From Pelargonium cotyledonis (taxonomy: Eukaryota; Streptophyta; Magnoliopsida; Geraniales; Geraniaceae): a DNA stretch of 23,470 bases. Shown here piece after piece: positions 9,425 through 19,790 of this stretch; positions within the stretch are counted from its first letter, which is position 1; each line of letters starts with the position of its first letter. The notes under the pieces were generated by a model. The model worked only from the letters and a program-made list of their open reading frames with translations, searched no databases and was not told where the DNA came from. The position numbers and the translations under genes are program-made. Where the stretch lies: NCBI GenBank assembly GCA_036897625.1, contig JAYMTA010000876.1, positions 1-23,470 on the forward strand, in the 5' to 3' direction.

Positions 9425-11497
9425 ATGGGGGCAGTGAGAGCTGGGTTCTGGTTTCCGGCGGCGGTGCTGGCATTCGCGGTGTTGGTGCTTGTCCCGGATG
9501 TGGCGGCGACGCGGTGGACTGTGGGAGCCAACATGGGTTGGACCTCCAATGTCAACTACACCATTTGGGCTCAGGACAAGCACTTCTACAATGGTGACTG
9601 GCTCTGTAAGTACAATACAACCTTTAGATCTGCTCTTTGATTGTGCTTGTTTCTGGTTTTTTTGCATGTTTTCTGCATTGGGTTACTGTAAATTTTTTGT
9701 TTTAGATCAGATCTGTTCATGGTATTTGTAGCTCTACTGAGAAACAAAGATGGATTTTTTTCTTTCCCATTTTGGTTATTGTATGAGCTTATTTGGGCAG
9801 ATTCCTGCTATTCAGCTTTGCTGAGTTTCAATTTTAGGAAATAGAAAGAAGAGAATTATTTTGTTACTGTGTTCATTCATGGTTTTGCTTTAGCTTGGAT
9901 CTCTCCATCTTTAGCTAGCTTGTTCTATACAGTATGGTTCTTTGCTGTCTTAAAATAGCTACAGTGCCTTCACTTTTTCTTGAACTTTCTTCGGTTCTTG
10001 TTGGTTATGTAAATAACTGATCTTTAACTCTTTTCCTAGATTCTCTCTGGGAGGCAGCTCAATTCCTTAGTATTTGAATATTAAGCAACTTTTGGATTAG
10101 AATTTTTGGTTTAGAAATGAGAATCAATCATGAGAATGGAAGTGAGATTCTCATTTATGATGTTTGGATTATGAATTTCTTTTATCTATCATAAAAATGA
10201 ATTTGGAGTCTCATTTCGATTTCTCATTCAGATTTCCTGCATAAAAATGTTCTATCCAAAGGCTATCTGAGTGGTGTTAGACTGTTAGTTCACTAATTCA
10301 AGTAGTGTATTCTCAGGCTCAACGATTGTTGTCCGAAAGCTGGACAGTTTGTTGAACTGACCAGTCATTGATCCTTTAGCCTTTAGGAGGATTGTTGGGT
10401 GAGAAATTGATATAGACCTCAATATGTTTCCTGATGAATTCACACCCCCAATTAGGTGTACTAGGTATGAGGAGTTCATAAGTGAAGACAGGCCTATCAA
10501 TTATTAGAAAGTGTGGAGCATTTAGATTAGATGCAATAAAAATCTTCTCCACCATTCAATGCTATCATGATAATCTTGATTTGTTCTATTATTTGACCAA
10601 GTAGAGCCTTTTGCGACTCTCACTTCTTTTGATTTACTGTGTAATCTGTGCTTGCCTGAGCTACTGGCTGTATATAGTATACAAAATATATGTAGTTTTT
10701 ACGATGTGCTTATATCATTCTTTGAGCTATAGCTCAATTGTTTCCATTCTGCGCAATATATTGCGAGCTGGGAGGCCAATTATAAGCACTGAGTCATGTG
10801 TATATCAGATCCTACAAACTACAATAATATTGACTCAGTCTCATTAGACGTATGTTATAGTATAATGAGTATAAAACTATGATTGCTGTTATGCCTAAAA
10901 AAGCCTGAATAAAACTATGATTGCTATTATGCCTAAATTTAATTTACACTTGACCAATGATGATGATGGAGGGCTAGTGTCTGTGACAGATTGTTTTGTG
11001 GTATTCTAATAATTTTTTTTAGATATCCTAATGCGACTCTAGGAGTTGATCTACAAGTGTAATTGGAAATGTAGCTACTAAGTTCAAATTTATTGTCTTT
11101 ATGTTTTCACTGGCATTCATAATACGTTACGTGTTCCTAACTATATGCCATTTCCTTTCTAGTTTTTGTGTATGATAGGAACCAAATGAATGTGCTTGAG
11201 GTGAACAAGACAGACTATGAGACTTGCAACTCCGACCATTTCCTTCACAACTGGACTACAGGAGCGGGAAGGGATGTGGTTCCACTGAATGTGACCCGAA
11301 ACTACTATTTCATAAGTGGAAAAGGATTCTGTTATGGAGGCATGAAACTAGCTGTCCATGTCGAAAACCTTCCTCCCCCTCCCAAGGCTTCCCCGATAAA
11401 GAGCAATGCCCCGCCATCCTACATAGGCGGCCACTTTGTGCTGCCTGCTGTCCTTGCCATCGGTGCTGTGTGGGACACGATCATCCGCTTCTGGTAA
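9425..11497 (+). CDS. Early nodulin-like protein (phytocyanin family, GPI-anchored, copper ligands mostly lost)
   Basis: Two exons, 9425-9605 and 11163-11497, joined by a 1557-nt phase-1 intron, give about 171 residues. The single phase-1 intron within the plastocyanin-like domain is usual for phytocyanins. Residues 1 to about 28 form a hydrophobic signal peptide ending near VAATRW. The plastocyanin-like domain follows (WTVGANMGW, NYTIWAQ, FVYDRNQMNVLEV, YETCNSDHF, YYFISGKGFCYGGMKLAVHV), then a short Pro-rich spacer (PPPPKASPIKSNAPP) and a C-terminal hydrophobic tail typical of GPI addition. The two structural cysteines (YETCN, FCYGG) remain. Ligand positions are changed: the first His is Asn (MNV), the Cys of ICG is Ser (ISG), and the His before the last Cys is Phe. 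It is therefore an ENODL/lamin-like cell-surface protein unlikely to bind copper. N-glycosylation sequons NKT, NWT and NVT are present. Confident in family; ligand not known. Confidence 0.9.
10091..10260. mobile_element. Possible small MITE in the ENODL intron
   Basis: The left end TTTGGATTAGAATTTTTGG and the inverted right end TTTGGATAGAACATTTTTA are similar, giving about 170 bp with inverted ends. Inside are several repeats of a GAGAATC/TCTCATT motif in both orientations. The terminal match is imperfect and no target duplication is obvious, so this is tentative. Confidence 0.35.
10871..10937. repeat. Short direct repeat in the ENODL intron
   Basis: A 29-bp block at 10871-10899 recurs at 10909-10937 with one difference (GATTGCTGTTATGCC versus GATTGCTATTATGCC). 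Purely intronic; no function evident. Confidence 0.8.
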
Positions 11498-12510
11498 CCA
11501 CATTGATATGCATTCGAGCATTAACATTGAAGGAGATCAATCTCTAGAAATTTTAGGCAACCTATTTGTGAAGGAAAATTGAATTGTGTTCCACTTTTGT
11601 TTTTGAAATCTTTTTTTGGCTGTTTTTATTTTGATTGTTGACCTGAAATCTGGTGGCAATTGTTGGGTGGGGTAGTGAAAATGATGCATGGTGTTTGAAA
11701 TCTGAAAAAAGATAGCTTTATTTATTGGAAGAATTTTAGAAATGAAATGAATATATGGGTTGGAATTGGATGGTCCCTTTGACCATGTGCCTATGTTTAC
11801 TGAAAAATGGCCACTGATTCTGGAAAAAAAAACAGGAATGTCTTTGCTACAGCATGCTAAACACATGGAGCAGATTCTTGCAATCTCTGGCAAGTTGTTA
11901 CTTTAGTTGACAAATACATAGGTTCACAGGTGGCTCAGATGATTGTGTCTGTGTTGTAGATCTGGTCTCAGTTTTGACTTTATTGGTTTCATGATTGACC
12001 AGAGCAAGAAATGAGACTTTATCAACTACTGTAACTACCCAAATTATGAAATTGTCGGATAGATTTAATGATTTTCGTCTGTCATTTTAAAGGAAATGAC
12101 TAATTTAGAACTGTTTTAGTCACATTTTGGTATAAAGTGAGGCAAAAATAAAAAATTTGGACTAATCTTGTAACACTTAAAAGTTTACGAACTAAGCTAA
12201 CGTAATATCCAACTCAACACATTTTTGAAAAGAGAAACGAATTTTAATTGAGTTTGATAAAACGGTTTAAAGACGTCAATTAGTTGGTTTTAAAATTCCA
12301 TGACTTAGACTGAAAAGAATAGCATAATATGTATAGTTTAAAGACTATTTTGTAACCTTTCGGTTTTCACTGCTTTTAAAATTTCAGTCATGGGTATTTA
12401 GGAAAAATCATTGGTTCTCTCTCCCAATTATGTTCCCGTGGAAAATAGCTCCTGACGGACACACTTCAAGGCTTGAGCTGAGACTCGAAATCAAATAACT
12501 CTGCTCTTTC
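11498..12510. other. ENODL 3' flank and promoter of the DUF3598 gene
   Basis: AT-rich spacer. The first 300 bp are T-rich and plausibly ENODL 3' UTR. No coding signal on either strand looked real. A TTTTCCAC octamer (WK-box-like) lies on the minus strand at 12438-12445, about 70 bp before the next start codon. I see no clear TATA box. Confidence 0.5.
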
Positions 12511-15500
12511 ATGGCATCACTGCACTGTACACTCTCAGTCCTTCCGGTTGCCAAATTGCCCAACCCCAACAGAATCCAATCCAAACCCAAAAATCTTTGT
12601 TATCCCAAACCATTTTTGCTACCCATTTCAGCTTCCCGGAGCCTCAAAGCTCGACTCAGGAGCTCTACGTCTTCCTCAACTAGCACAAGCAAAGAACCAG
12701 AGCAGCAACAGTCCGATGTGGAAGCCGTGACTATTGACAACCTGCGCCGTTTCGTGGACCTTAATGTTGGCAAGTGGACTGGTTCTTTTCATGTGGGTAC
12801 CCTAAGTCCCTTGTCTCTCAATGCTGTGTATTGGATTGGGAACTGTTTTATTTTGTTGTGTTGTTGGATTTTCCTGAATTTTCTTGGTAACCCAGATGGA
12901 ATTTGAGTCATGATGGGTTTTTGCAGCAATTTGATACCAATGGGAAGCTTTTGCAGAAAGTTAGCACAAAGCTTTCAGCGATTCCTTACGGAGATGATGA
13001 AAATATCAGCCTTATCCAAACGTATGCTTCAGTCGCTATAAACATAGTTCCTTTTATTAAATTTGTGTTGCCATATTAGTTCAATTTACTAGTGATAATT
13101 TGAAATTAGCGACTGTTTATATTTGCCAGGAATCATCAGATTTAAGATGTTGAAAAAAAAAAAGATGTTGAAATTATGAAATTAAAGGCATTTACCAAAT
13201 TAATATGAAATGATGATCATTATAGTATTGACCTATTGCCATTGGAAGTCATTTTGTAATATATTGACATAAACTACTGATTAATGCTTGTGATGGTGGA
13301 GCTTATCAAAAATTAGTTTCTTCCTATAAATACATTTGCGGAATTTCTTCTATATGAGACAAATTTATTGTGTGTTTCTCTTATGAACATTCAATTTAAT
13401 AAACATGATTTCTTTTTCTTTTTCTTTCTATAAACTATAGCCATATGGGGTCAAGTGTTTATTGGAATAATTGCTCCAATGATCTGACCAGGGGAGTTCT
13501 ACGCAAATGAGATGGATTTCTACTATTTTTCAAATCACAATAGAAACTATAAACAAAAGGGACAAATCCATCATATACCTTAAGTAAAGAAAATAAAGAG
13601 CATGAAATGATGCTGTTCAATTTTTGTTCGCGTCATGATTTTAGTTGGTTGGCTACATATTGATTAAAGGAATAGTTGAGGATAATTGAGCCATTAGCCA
13701 AGTTTTTGTTCAGAGTTTGAACATGTAGCTTATTAATTGTACATATGTTTAGTGCTTTGAACATCCTGCTATATACTGTACTATTTTAAGGGCTGAGCTC
13801 TTCAGATTTCAGCTGCTAAAGTAAATAGAAGTACAATTATGTTTTACTGGTAGGTTCTCGTTGTTTCAGAAGAAAAAAGGCTTCCTGAGTGAGAAATGTT
13901 GTAATGTTGTTTCATACACCGTACTTTATGGTTGTAATCACAATGCTATGTTTGACATGTAGTCACAAAGGATACTGCAGGTTATGATGAGCAGGTTATG
14001 ATGAGCCATTTTGAATTTGTTTTTTTTTTTTCCTTCCATGTCTATCATTTTCTTCAGTGAAGTGAACAAGTTATATGTTATCAGCTTAGTTATAATTGTT
14101 TAAGAAGACTTGGTTGTTCCTGGTTATTCTTTGATACAAGTTCTTAACGTGATTTTACTCTAGGCTATACATTAAACAACCTGATACTTACGATGAGGAG
14201 CCAGAATGGGCAGAGTACAAAGTTAAAGAAACCAACATGTTCACTGTGGACACATACCAGCAAGTGAGTTGTAATACATTAAAAATTTATAGTTGACTCA
14301 GGATATTTGTTCTGAAAAATGATTTGTATCTTATCGTGATGACATTGCTTTCTGGTTGTTGTCAATATGATGAGTCTGCAGATTGGTTTTTTCCCAAATG
14401 AGAGTGCATTTGCTCTAAGGTACCAGAATACTGGAATGTTAGAATATACTTTAAGACAAGGGGTGCTGGGGGAAGATGATACTGGAGAAGAATCACCCAA
14501 GTGAGTGCTACTTTCCACTAAAAGGTGTTCCTCATGCATCAAATGATATTACATTGAAATTAAAATTTGCACGGGTTTCAAATGAACTTATTTTATTTGT
14601 ATTTTTATGAATGAACATTATATAATAGTGATAGTGTTCTTGCACATTGATAAGTAATAAAGCCTGTGCAAAGATGTTCCCAACAAGTCTCAGTTACATA
14701 TTCTTACTATCATTGGTGTGTACAAAGATTAGATAAAGCCTCAGTATTGTGTAGCAAGTGTGCAATAGGCTAAATAAAGCCTCTGTACTGTGTTGCCAGT
14801 GTAGTAGGCTAGATAAATCCTCAGTACTTTGTAGCCCGGAGTCCGGATAGAAACTTTTAATATTTAAAGTGAAGTGATGAATGACTGGGAAATTACCAGG
14901 TGTGTGAGCCAGTTCAAATTATTTAGTTATTCATGTTAAAAAGATGCAACGTTTTCATTGTAGACAAATATTGTGTTGCTAATAATTTCTTCTGTAACTA
15001 AATGTTTGCCCAGTAATTCCAATGCTTACTTCCGGTGTCTCCTTTTTCCCAATTTCATACTTCCATGCAGAAATCTAAAGCTCCCTCCTCGTCGACCTTC
15101 TTTAGTGTGCGAGAGTTGCCTGTATTCTCAGATAAAAGATTTGCGAGCTAGGGTTTTCCATGTAATGAACCCAAAAGGAGTTCTTGAAATGCTTCTAATC
15201 TTCCTTGAGGAAAGAGGAAATGGGATGGTTTCACATCCTTGACTTGACAATTCAATGGTAAGCTATTCAATAACTTTAGTCAGTGACAAAAGTATACTAT
15301 AGGTTTGTTATGATTTATTTGTAGTTATCGTTGTATCAAGCTTTGCGAAAAATTCTATTGGTTGCAGGATGACACAAGCAGAATCACACCATTTCTCGGT
15401 AACTGGAAAAGTCATTCTATAACTAAACGCAGTAGTATTTATGGAGCGACAGTTGATGAAGCCGATGCTACTGTATTACTTGAAATGGATGACAATGGCC

Positions 15501-16293
15501 AGATAATTCAGGTAAGTTTTGCTCTGCCCTCTACGTAGAAAATATTGCAGAGTTGACTTGGGTTGCTTGGCATTCTTGATCATTTAGAGTCTTTGAGTGA
15601 ATTCCAACCAATAACTAGTCACACACTTAACATCAATAAAACATCAACCTGCTGAAATATAGTGTGGAGTGTGGACCTATGCTTCTGAAATCGGTCTTAG
15701 GATGGTTTCTTTAATAATATTAATTCTACTACACTCTGAGCATGCAACTAAGATTCAATGACATTCTCAACTACCAAGCTACTTACATCTAACTCTTGGA
15801 AAAGTATCTGGGGTAATATCTGGCTTCCTCATTCTTGACTCCTGTTATTTCCTTTTTCAAATGGGGATGTTGAAGTACATTTATAGTAGTAATTAAGCTG
15901 TATTTTTGGGATTTGATCTGAGTTGTTTACCACTATTGTTTATTGTGACGGTCATGGTCAATTTCAAAACTTTAAGTCCCTCTTTACTTGTATTGTATGT
16001 GTCAGGATATTAATACAACATTGAAAGGAAGTGATGTTACCACAAATATGCACTGGACGGGTACCATGTCAGAAAACTTAATTAAATTCGACGGAGGTTA
16101 CCGGATCACGTTCTTACCTGGGGGCATGTACATGGGATACCCTGCTGACGTGGGAAAGACTATTGCAGAGTTTAATACATTCCAATTGGAATTCTGCTGG
16201 CTGGAGGGACCTGGCAAGAGACAGAGACTGGTTCGCACATTGGACGAAGAAGGCACGGCCTTCTCAACTTATTTTACTGAGACCAAAATGTGA
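12511..16293 (+). CDS. Chloroplast DUF3598/lipocalin-like protein, with possible in-frame stop
   Basis: Exons: 12511-12792, 12927-13021, 14164-14263, 14382-14500, 15071-15257 (or 15227), 15368-15511, 16006-16293. Residues 1 to about 60 are rich in Ser, Pro and basic residues and read as a chloroplast transit peptide. The mature part starts with NLRRFVDLNVGKWTGSF and DTNGKLLQKVSTKL, then IGFFPNESAF, PPRRPSLVCESCLYS, a second half beginning TPFLGNWKSHSITKRS, and the end FLPGGMYMGYPADVG. I read this as the DUF3598 family shared with cyanobacteria (lipocalin-like barrel, biochemical role unknown to me). Exon 5 carries TGA at 15240-15242, in frame, six codons before a strong GTAAGC donor. A weaker GTTTCA donor at 15228 would remove it and keep frame (about 394 residues). 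Everything downstream is well conserved in frame, so the gene is either spliced that way, freshly broken, or hit by a sequencing error. Confidence 0.75.
13977..14004. repeat. 14-bp perfect tandem duplication (intron 2 of the DUF3598 gene)
   Basis: GCAGGTTATGATGA occurs twice in direct succession. Intronic, with no function evident. Confidence 0.85.
14726..14844. repeat. Three-unit minisatellite (intron 4 of the DUF3598 gene)
   Basis: Three degenerate units of about 39-41 bp at 14726-14766, 14767-14805 and 14806-14844. Each contains the theme GAT/TAAATAAAGCCTC.GTA.T.TGT followed by GC/GTAG. A further partial match (AATAAAGCCTGTGCAAAG) lies just upstream near 14657. Noncoding tandem repeat. 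Confidence 0.75.
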
Positions 16294-17408
16294 GTGCTCT
16301 GTATACTCCATATAACATGCACGTTTTGGATTGAATAGAGAATCTGTCGATAACATGTTTTGCTCATGCATGGTTTTCAGAGAGAAATATCATTGAATAT
16401 ATTAGTAGAACAAAAGATAGATTTTGTAATCATTCAGTAGATATACATTAGAATTGAGCTGTCCTTTTAAGCTTGCAATTTAATGGTACAATGACACAGC
16501 ATTTGTTGCTACCAACAACCAAAGATCATCATCACCGTGCTCTGCAGCTTCATTTCTTGTTTCATTTCCCTGAGAGCTCACATGTCCACATCCCCGGAGG
16601 ATCTTGCAGCCTAAGCTGCCCTAAAGAATATTAAATTGAGTTAGAGCAGAGAGTAGGTTCAAATTATACAAAAAGATGTATGCTAAGATCATGTCTCATT
16701 TGATACAATAATAATACCAATCCAAACTCTATTTCAGAGATAATTACACTTCGGGTTGCAGATTTTTGTCTCATGACACATAATATACCTGTGTTTTCAT
16801 TCTGTTTGCTAACTGTTAACGCAACGGAATCAAACTTATTGAGTATGTGCAACTTGCATGACCATTTATTTACATCTTACTTCAAAATATCTCAGCTTTA
16901 TTCAATTTCAAGCCTTGGATGTTTCATTCTGCAGATGAAGAAAGAGAACATAGGAATAGAGAAGAGAGGAAGGAGCAGAGTCTGCCACCACGCCTTTGCA
17001 TTCCTGGCACCAGAGCTGTTTTCCAGTCATATCTACTATTGGTATGACCAAATATATTCTTGGCTGTCTCTGCTCTCTGTTTGTTCTGACAAGAAAAACA
17101 AGATCATAGCTGGGTCTCTGTTCTGGATCTTGCAAGAGGTTGTATTGGTAATGTTAGCTCATTTTTTGGATGAAACTTTTTTTGTTAAAGAGGAAGATGA
17201 AGCTAAAGGAAATGTATGATATTATTATTTTTTTTTGAACACAGATCGTCTTTGTTATAACTTATAAGATTTGAGCTAATAAATTATTAGCTTATGTAGC
17301 AGAAAAAAAAAAAAGTATTGCCGACACCAAGAGTTTTCCTTTTTTTATCTGTCACCGTTGGCGTGCTATGAAAAAAAAGTTTGCAGGTACTATTGTTTGC
17401 ACTTTACA

Positions 17409-17447
17409 TTGACTCATTGAGACCCAACTTGACCGCACAACTTGACA
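17409..17447 (+). promoter_or_regulatory. W-box cluster upstream of the two-domain WRKY gene
   Basis: TTGACT at 17409-17414, TTGACC at 17429-17434 and TTGACA at 17442-17447: three TTGAC cores within 39 bp, about 200 bp before the start codon. The first two satisfy TTGAC(C/T), the site bound by WRKYGQK-type domains. Clusters like this are known in promoters of WRKY genes and suggest auto- or cross-regulation. Function is inferred. Confidence 0.5.
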
Positions 17448-17538
17448 GCCAAACAAATTAGATATTGTACAAATGTCAGAGTCCTGTCTCTCTCCCACCA
17501 CGAAAGCCACCAAAACCCAACTTTTCCGATTCGGAATC

Positions 17539-17556
17539 TATATCTATATAGATATA
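17539..17556. promoter_or_regulatory. TATA-containing 18-bp palindrome, likely core promoter
   Basis: TATATCTATATAGATATA is a perfect inverted repeat centred between 17547 and 17548. It contains TATATA and lies about 90 bp before the WRKY ATG, a reasonable core promoter position. Confidence 0.45.
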
Positions 17557-17641
17557 TGTACACTGTGCATTGTATTTGCAACTATAGCTCAGATAAGGCT
17601 GGAGTTAAAGTAATCACCAGTATACTCAAAAGCTTGGATCA

Positions 17642-19790
17642 ATGGTGGAGAAGCAAGAGCCTTCCACAGTCTCAGCGCCGCCGTGGCCCTGCCTCGACGG
17701 CGTCTTCAGCCCTGGTCCCATGACCCTGGTCTCTAGATTCCTCTCCGACAGCTACCCTGACCCGGAGGACCGCTCGTTCTCGCAGCTGCTCGCTGGAGCT
17801 ATGCAATCGCCAATGGCAGTGCCAGTGGGGGACAATTCAGGGATTAAGCAGAGTAGGCCGCTGAATTTGGTGGTTCCTCAGCCCTCGCTTTTCACAGTGC
17901 CGCCGGGTTTGAGCCCTTCAGAGCTGCTCAACTCGCCCGGGTTCTTTTCGCCTCAGGTATTTGGTTTTGCTCTTTTATTTTTGAGAATTTAAGTGTTGAC
18001 ATGCAATCATTCTTTGTGCAGTGCTTCATTTTCCGAAACTGCTATGTATTGAGAGTTTATTGACAGATAGATTGGTATGCTCTTCTGTTTGTCTGCTCTT
18101 TTGAATTCTTGTAGAGCCCCTTCGGAATGTCCCACCAGCAGGCCCTGGCACAAGTCACAGCACAGGCCGCACTTTCGCAGTCTCATTTGCATTTTGATTA
18201 TGCATGTGCACCTTCTTTGCTAGTTGGTCTTGAAGAACTGTCAACTTACCATCCATCTCTTACTTCTGATGCAACTACAGACCAACATATGCAGCCCTTA
18301 CCAGCAACATATTCCAAGAGTTCTGTGACACAGTCTTCAAATGTCCCAAGTTCTGATAAAAAATCCGAAACCCCTAATCTTGTTGTTGATGATAAAGCTG
18401 CTGCTGATGGCTATAACTGGAGGAAGTATGGGCAGAAACAGTTAAAGGGAAGTGAGTTTCCACGAAGCTACTACAAATGTGCGCATCTGGATTGCCAAGT
18501 GAAGAAACAGGTCGACCGATCTCTTGATGGCCAAATTACTGAGATTATTTACAGAGGCCAGCACAAACATGAACAACCTCAATCAAATAGGCGTACAAAA
18601 AATGGTGGTCTTCATAATGGAAACATAGACCCTCAGGCTAAGCATGAACTTGATTTTCATGGTCAGACTTCAATTGGGACTGTATCTGCTCATCCAGTGG
18701 TTGATTGGGATCAAGAATCTAACCAAGCAGCATCCATAGAGATAACCAGATCAGGTAACCGTGAAGAAGTTGATGCTGAAATGAAACTATTGGAAGATGA
18801 TGATGACTGTGAACCAAATTCTAAGAGAAGGCAAGTGTTGAACCTAACATTGCACTTCTGTTCTTGGTTATGTCTACTAATTGAATATTCCTTGCCTTTG
18901 GTGTGCAGAAACACAGAAACTGGGGCAGGTGCATCAGAGCTGGGTTCAATAAAAAGGACAGTTACAGAACCAAAGATCATTGTGCAGACAAGAACTGAAT
19001 TTGATCTCTTGGATGATGGCTACAAATGGCGCAAGTATGGGAAGAAAGTAGTCAAGGGGAATACACACCCGAGGTAATAGATTTTGTATTTATGTTTTCC
19101 TTGTGCTAAATGATATCTAATCACACTACATTGTAAAACTGAACTCCCGAATTCTTTCACTCGCATGCATAATAATGTTCCTGGTATGGTGTAGTGCTAT
19201 TATGCCTTGTATTGGTGTCTGACTGAGGTATCCAACATGTAATTTTGAAGTTACGTATTAATAATCTTGAGCAATATTGTAGAAATTGCAGAGAAATTGT
19301 CCTAGTTGGTATCAAAGTTCATGTAGGGGAGTGTGCTACACAAACTGTTTTGTTGTGTGGATTGGTTTACTTCGTTACCAGATCATTCTACATCTTGTGC
19401 TTTCCCCCCGACTACCTCCTTATTCTGAAGTCCTAAAAACTAGCTTCGTATATAATACAGAAAATGAGTTGAAAATTTCAATAATCAATAATGCGCCTTG
19501 TCTTATTTGCAGATGTTGTTGTTCTGTCTACAATTAAGATCATTTCTGATGCAAGCAAACCATATATGCGCAGGAGCTATTACAAATGCGCTTATGTAGG
19601 ATGCAGTGTTCGCAAGCATGTTGAGAGGGCTTCGACAGACCCAAAAGCACTCCTTACCGCGTATGAGGGAAAACACAATCACAATCTCCCAGCTGCTGCT
19701 AGGGGTAATATCCACAAGACAACTAACCTGAAAGAGGTGGATTGTGGCAATGATCAACAACCTGCAGTTTTGCAGCTAAAGGAAGAATGA
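17642..19790 (+). CDS. Group I WRKY transcription factor (WRKY3/4-like), C-terminal domain variant WRKYGKK
   Basis: Nuclear DNA-binding regulator, probably in defence or stress responses. Exons: 17642-17956, 18115-18830, 18909-19073, 19574-19790, giving about 470 residues. The N-terminus carries [33 protein letters not shown] and [19 protein letters not shown], which I associate with the WRKY3/4 branch. The N-terminal WRKY domain is canonical (WRKYGQK at 207-213, zinc ligands C-X4-C then HKH). An acidic/basic linker ([13 protein letters not shown]) follows. The C-terminal domain reads WRKYGKK at 384-390, with C-X4-C (CAYVGC) and HNH intact. The intron after 18830 has a GC donor (AG/GCAAGT) and is 78 nt, stop-free and in phase. 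The last intron splits the Arg codon of PRSYYK, as in other WRKY genes. AATAAA at 19883-19888. The Gln to Lys change in the main DNA-contact heptad is the odd feature. Confidence 0.93.

Larger units (their letters stand above)
16294..17641. other. DUF3598 3' flank and WRKY gene upstream region
   Basis: Mostly AT-rich. An open frame of 148 codons at 16773-17219 matches no family I recognise and is treated as chance. The last 250 bp hold the WRKY promoter elements listed separately: a cluster of TTGAC cores and a TATA-containing palindrome. Confidence 0.5.

Noticed and set aside
9224-9667. 147-codon minus-strand frame overlapping the ENODL first exon
   Set aside because: Antisense shadow of a GC-rich coding exon; low-complexity product with no family resemblance.
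12793-12906. Continuation of the first DUF3598 exon to the stop near 12906
   Set aside because: Read-through of intron 1: a GTGGGT donor at 12793 and a TTTTTGCAG acceptor at 12926 restore the family sequence.
16773-17219. 148-codon open frame on the + strand between the DUF3598 and WRKY genes
   Set aside because: No recognisable domain, biased composition and no promoter or splice context. A frame of this length is plausible by chance in 1.3 kb of spacer.
18835-18908. GT donor at 18835 as an alternative to the GC donor
   Set aside because: It leaves phase 0 and throws the next exon out of the WRKY frame with any nearby AG. Only the GC donor keeps frame, in both paralogues.
18127-19077. Reading the two-domain WRKY gene straight through 18831-18908 and stopping at 19077
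   Set aside because: The paralogue must splice the equivalent segment to keep its WRKY domain, and 19074 is the conserved intron position in PRSYYK. The stop at 19075-19077 lies in that intron.
19491-19790. Separate small WRKY gene starting at the ATG at 19491
   Set aside because: It holds only the second half of a WRKY domain. Joining 19574-19790 to 18909-19073 completes the domain with the Arg codon split as usual.
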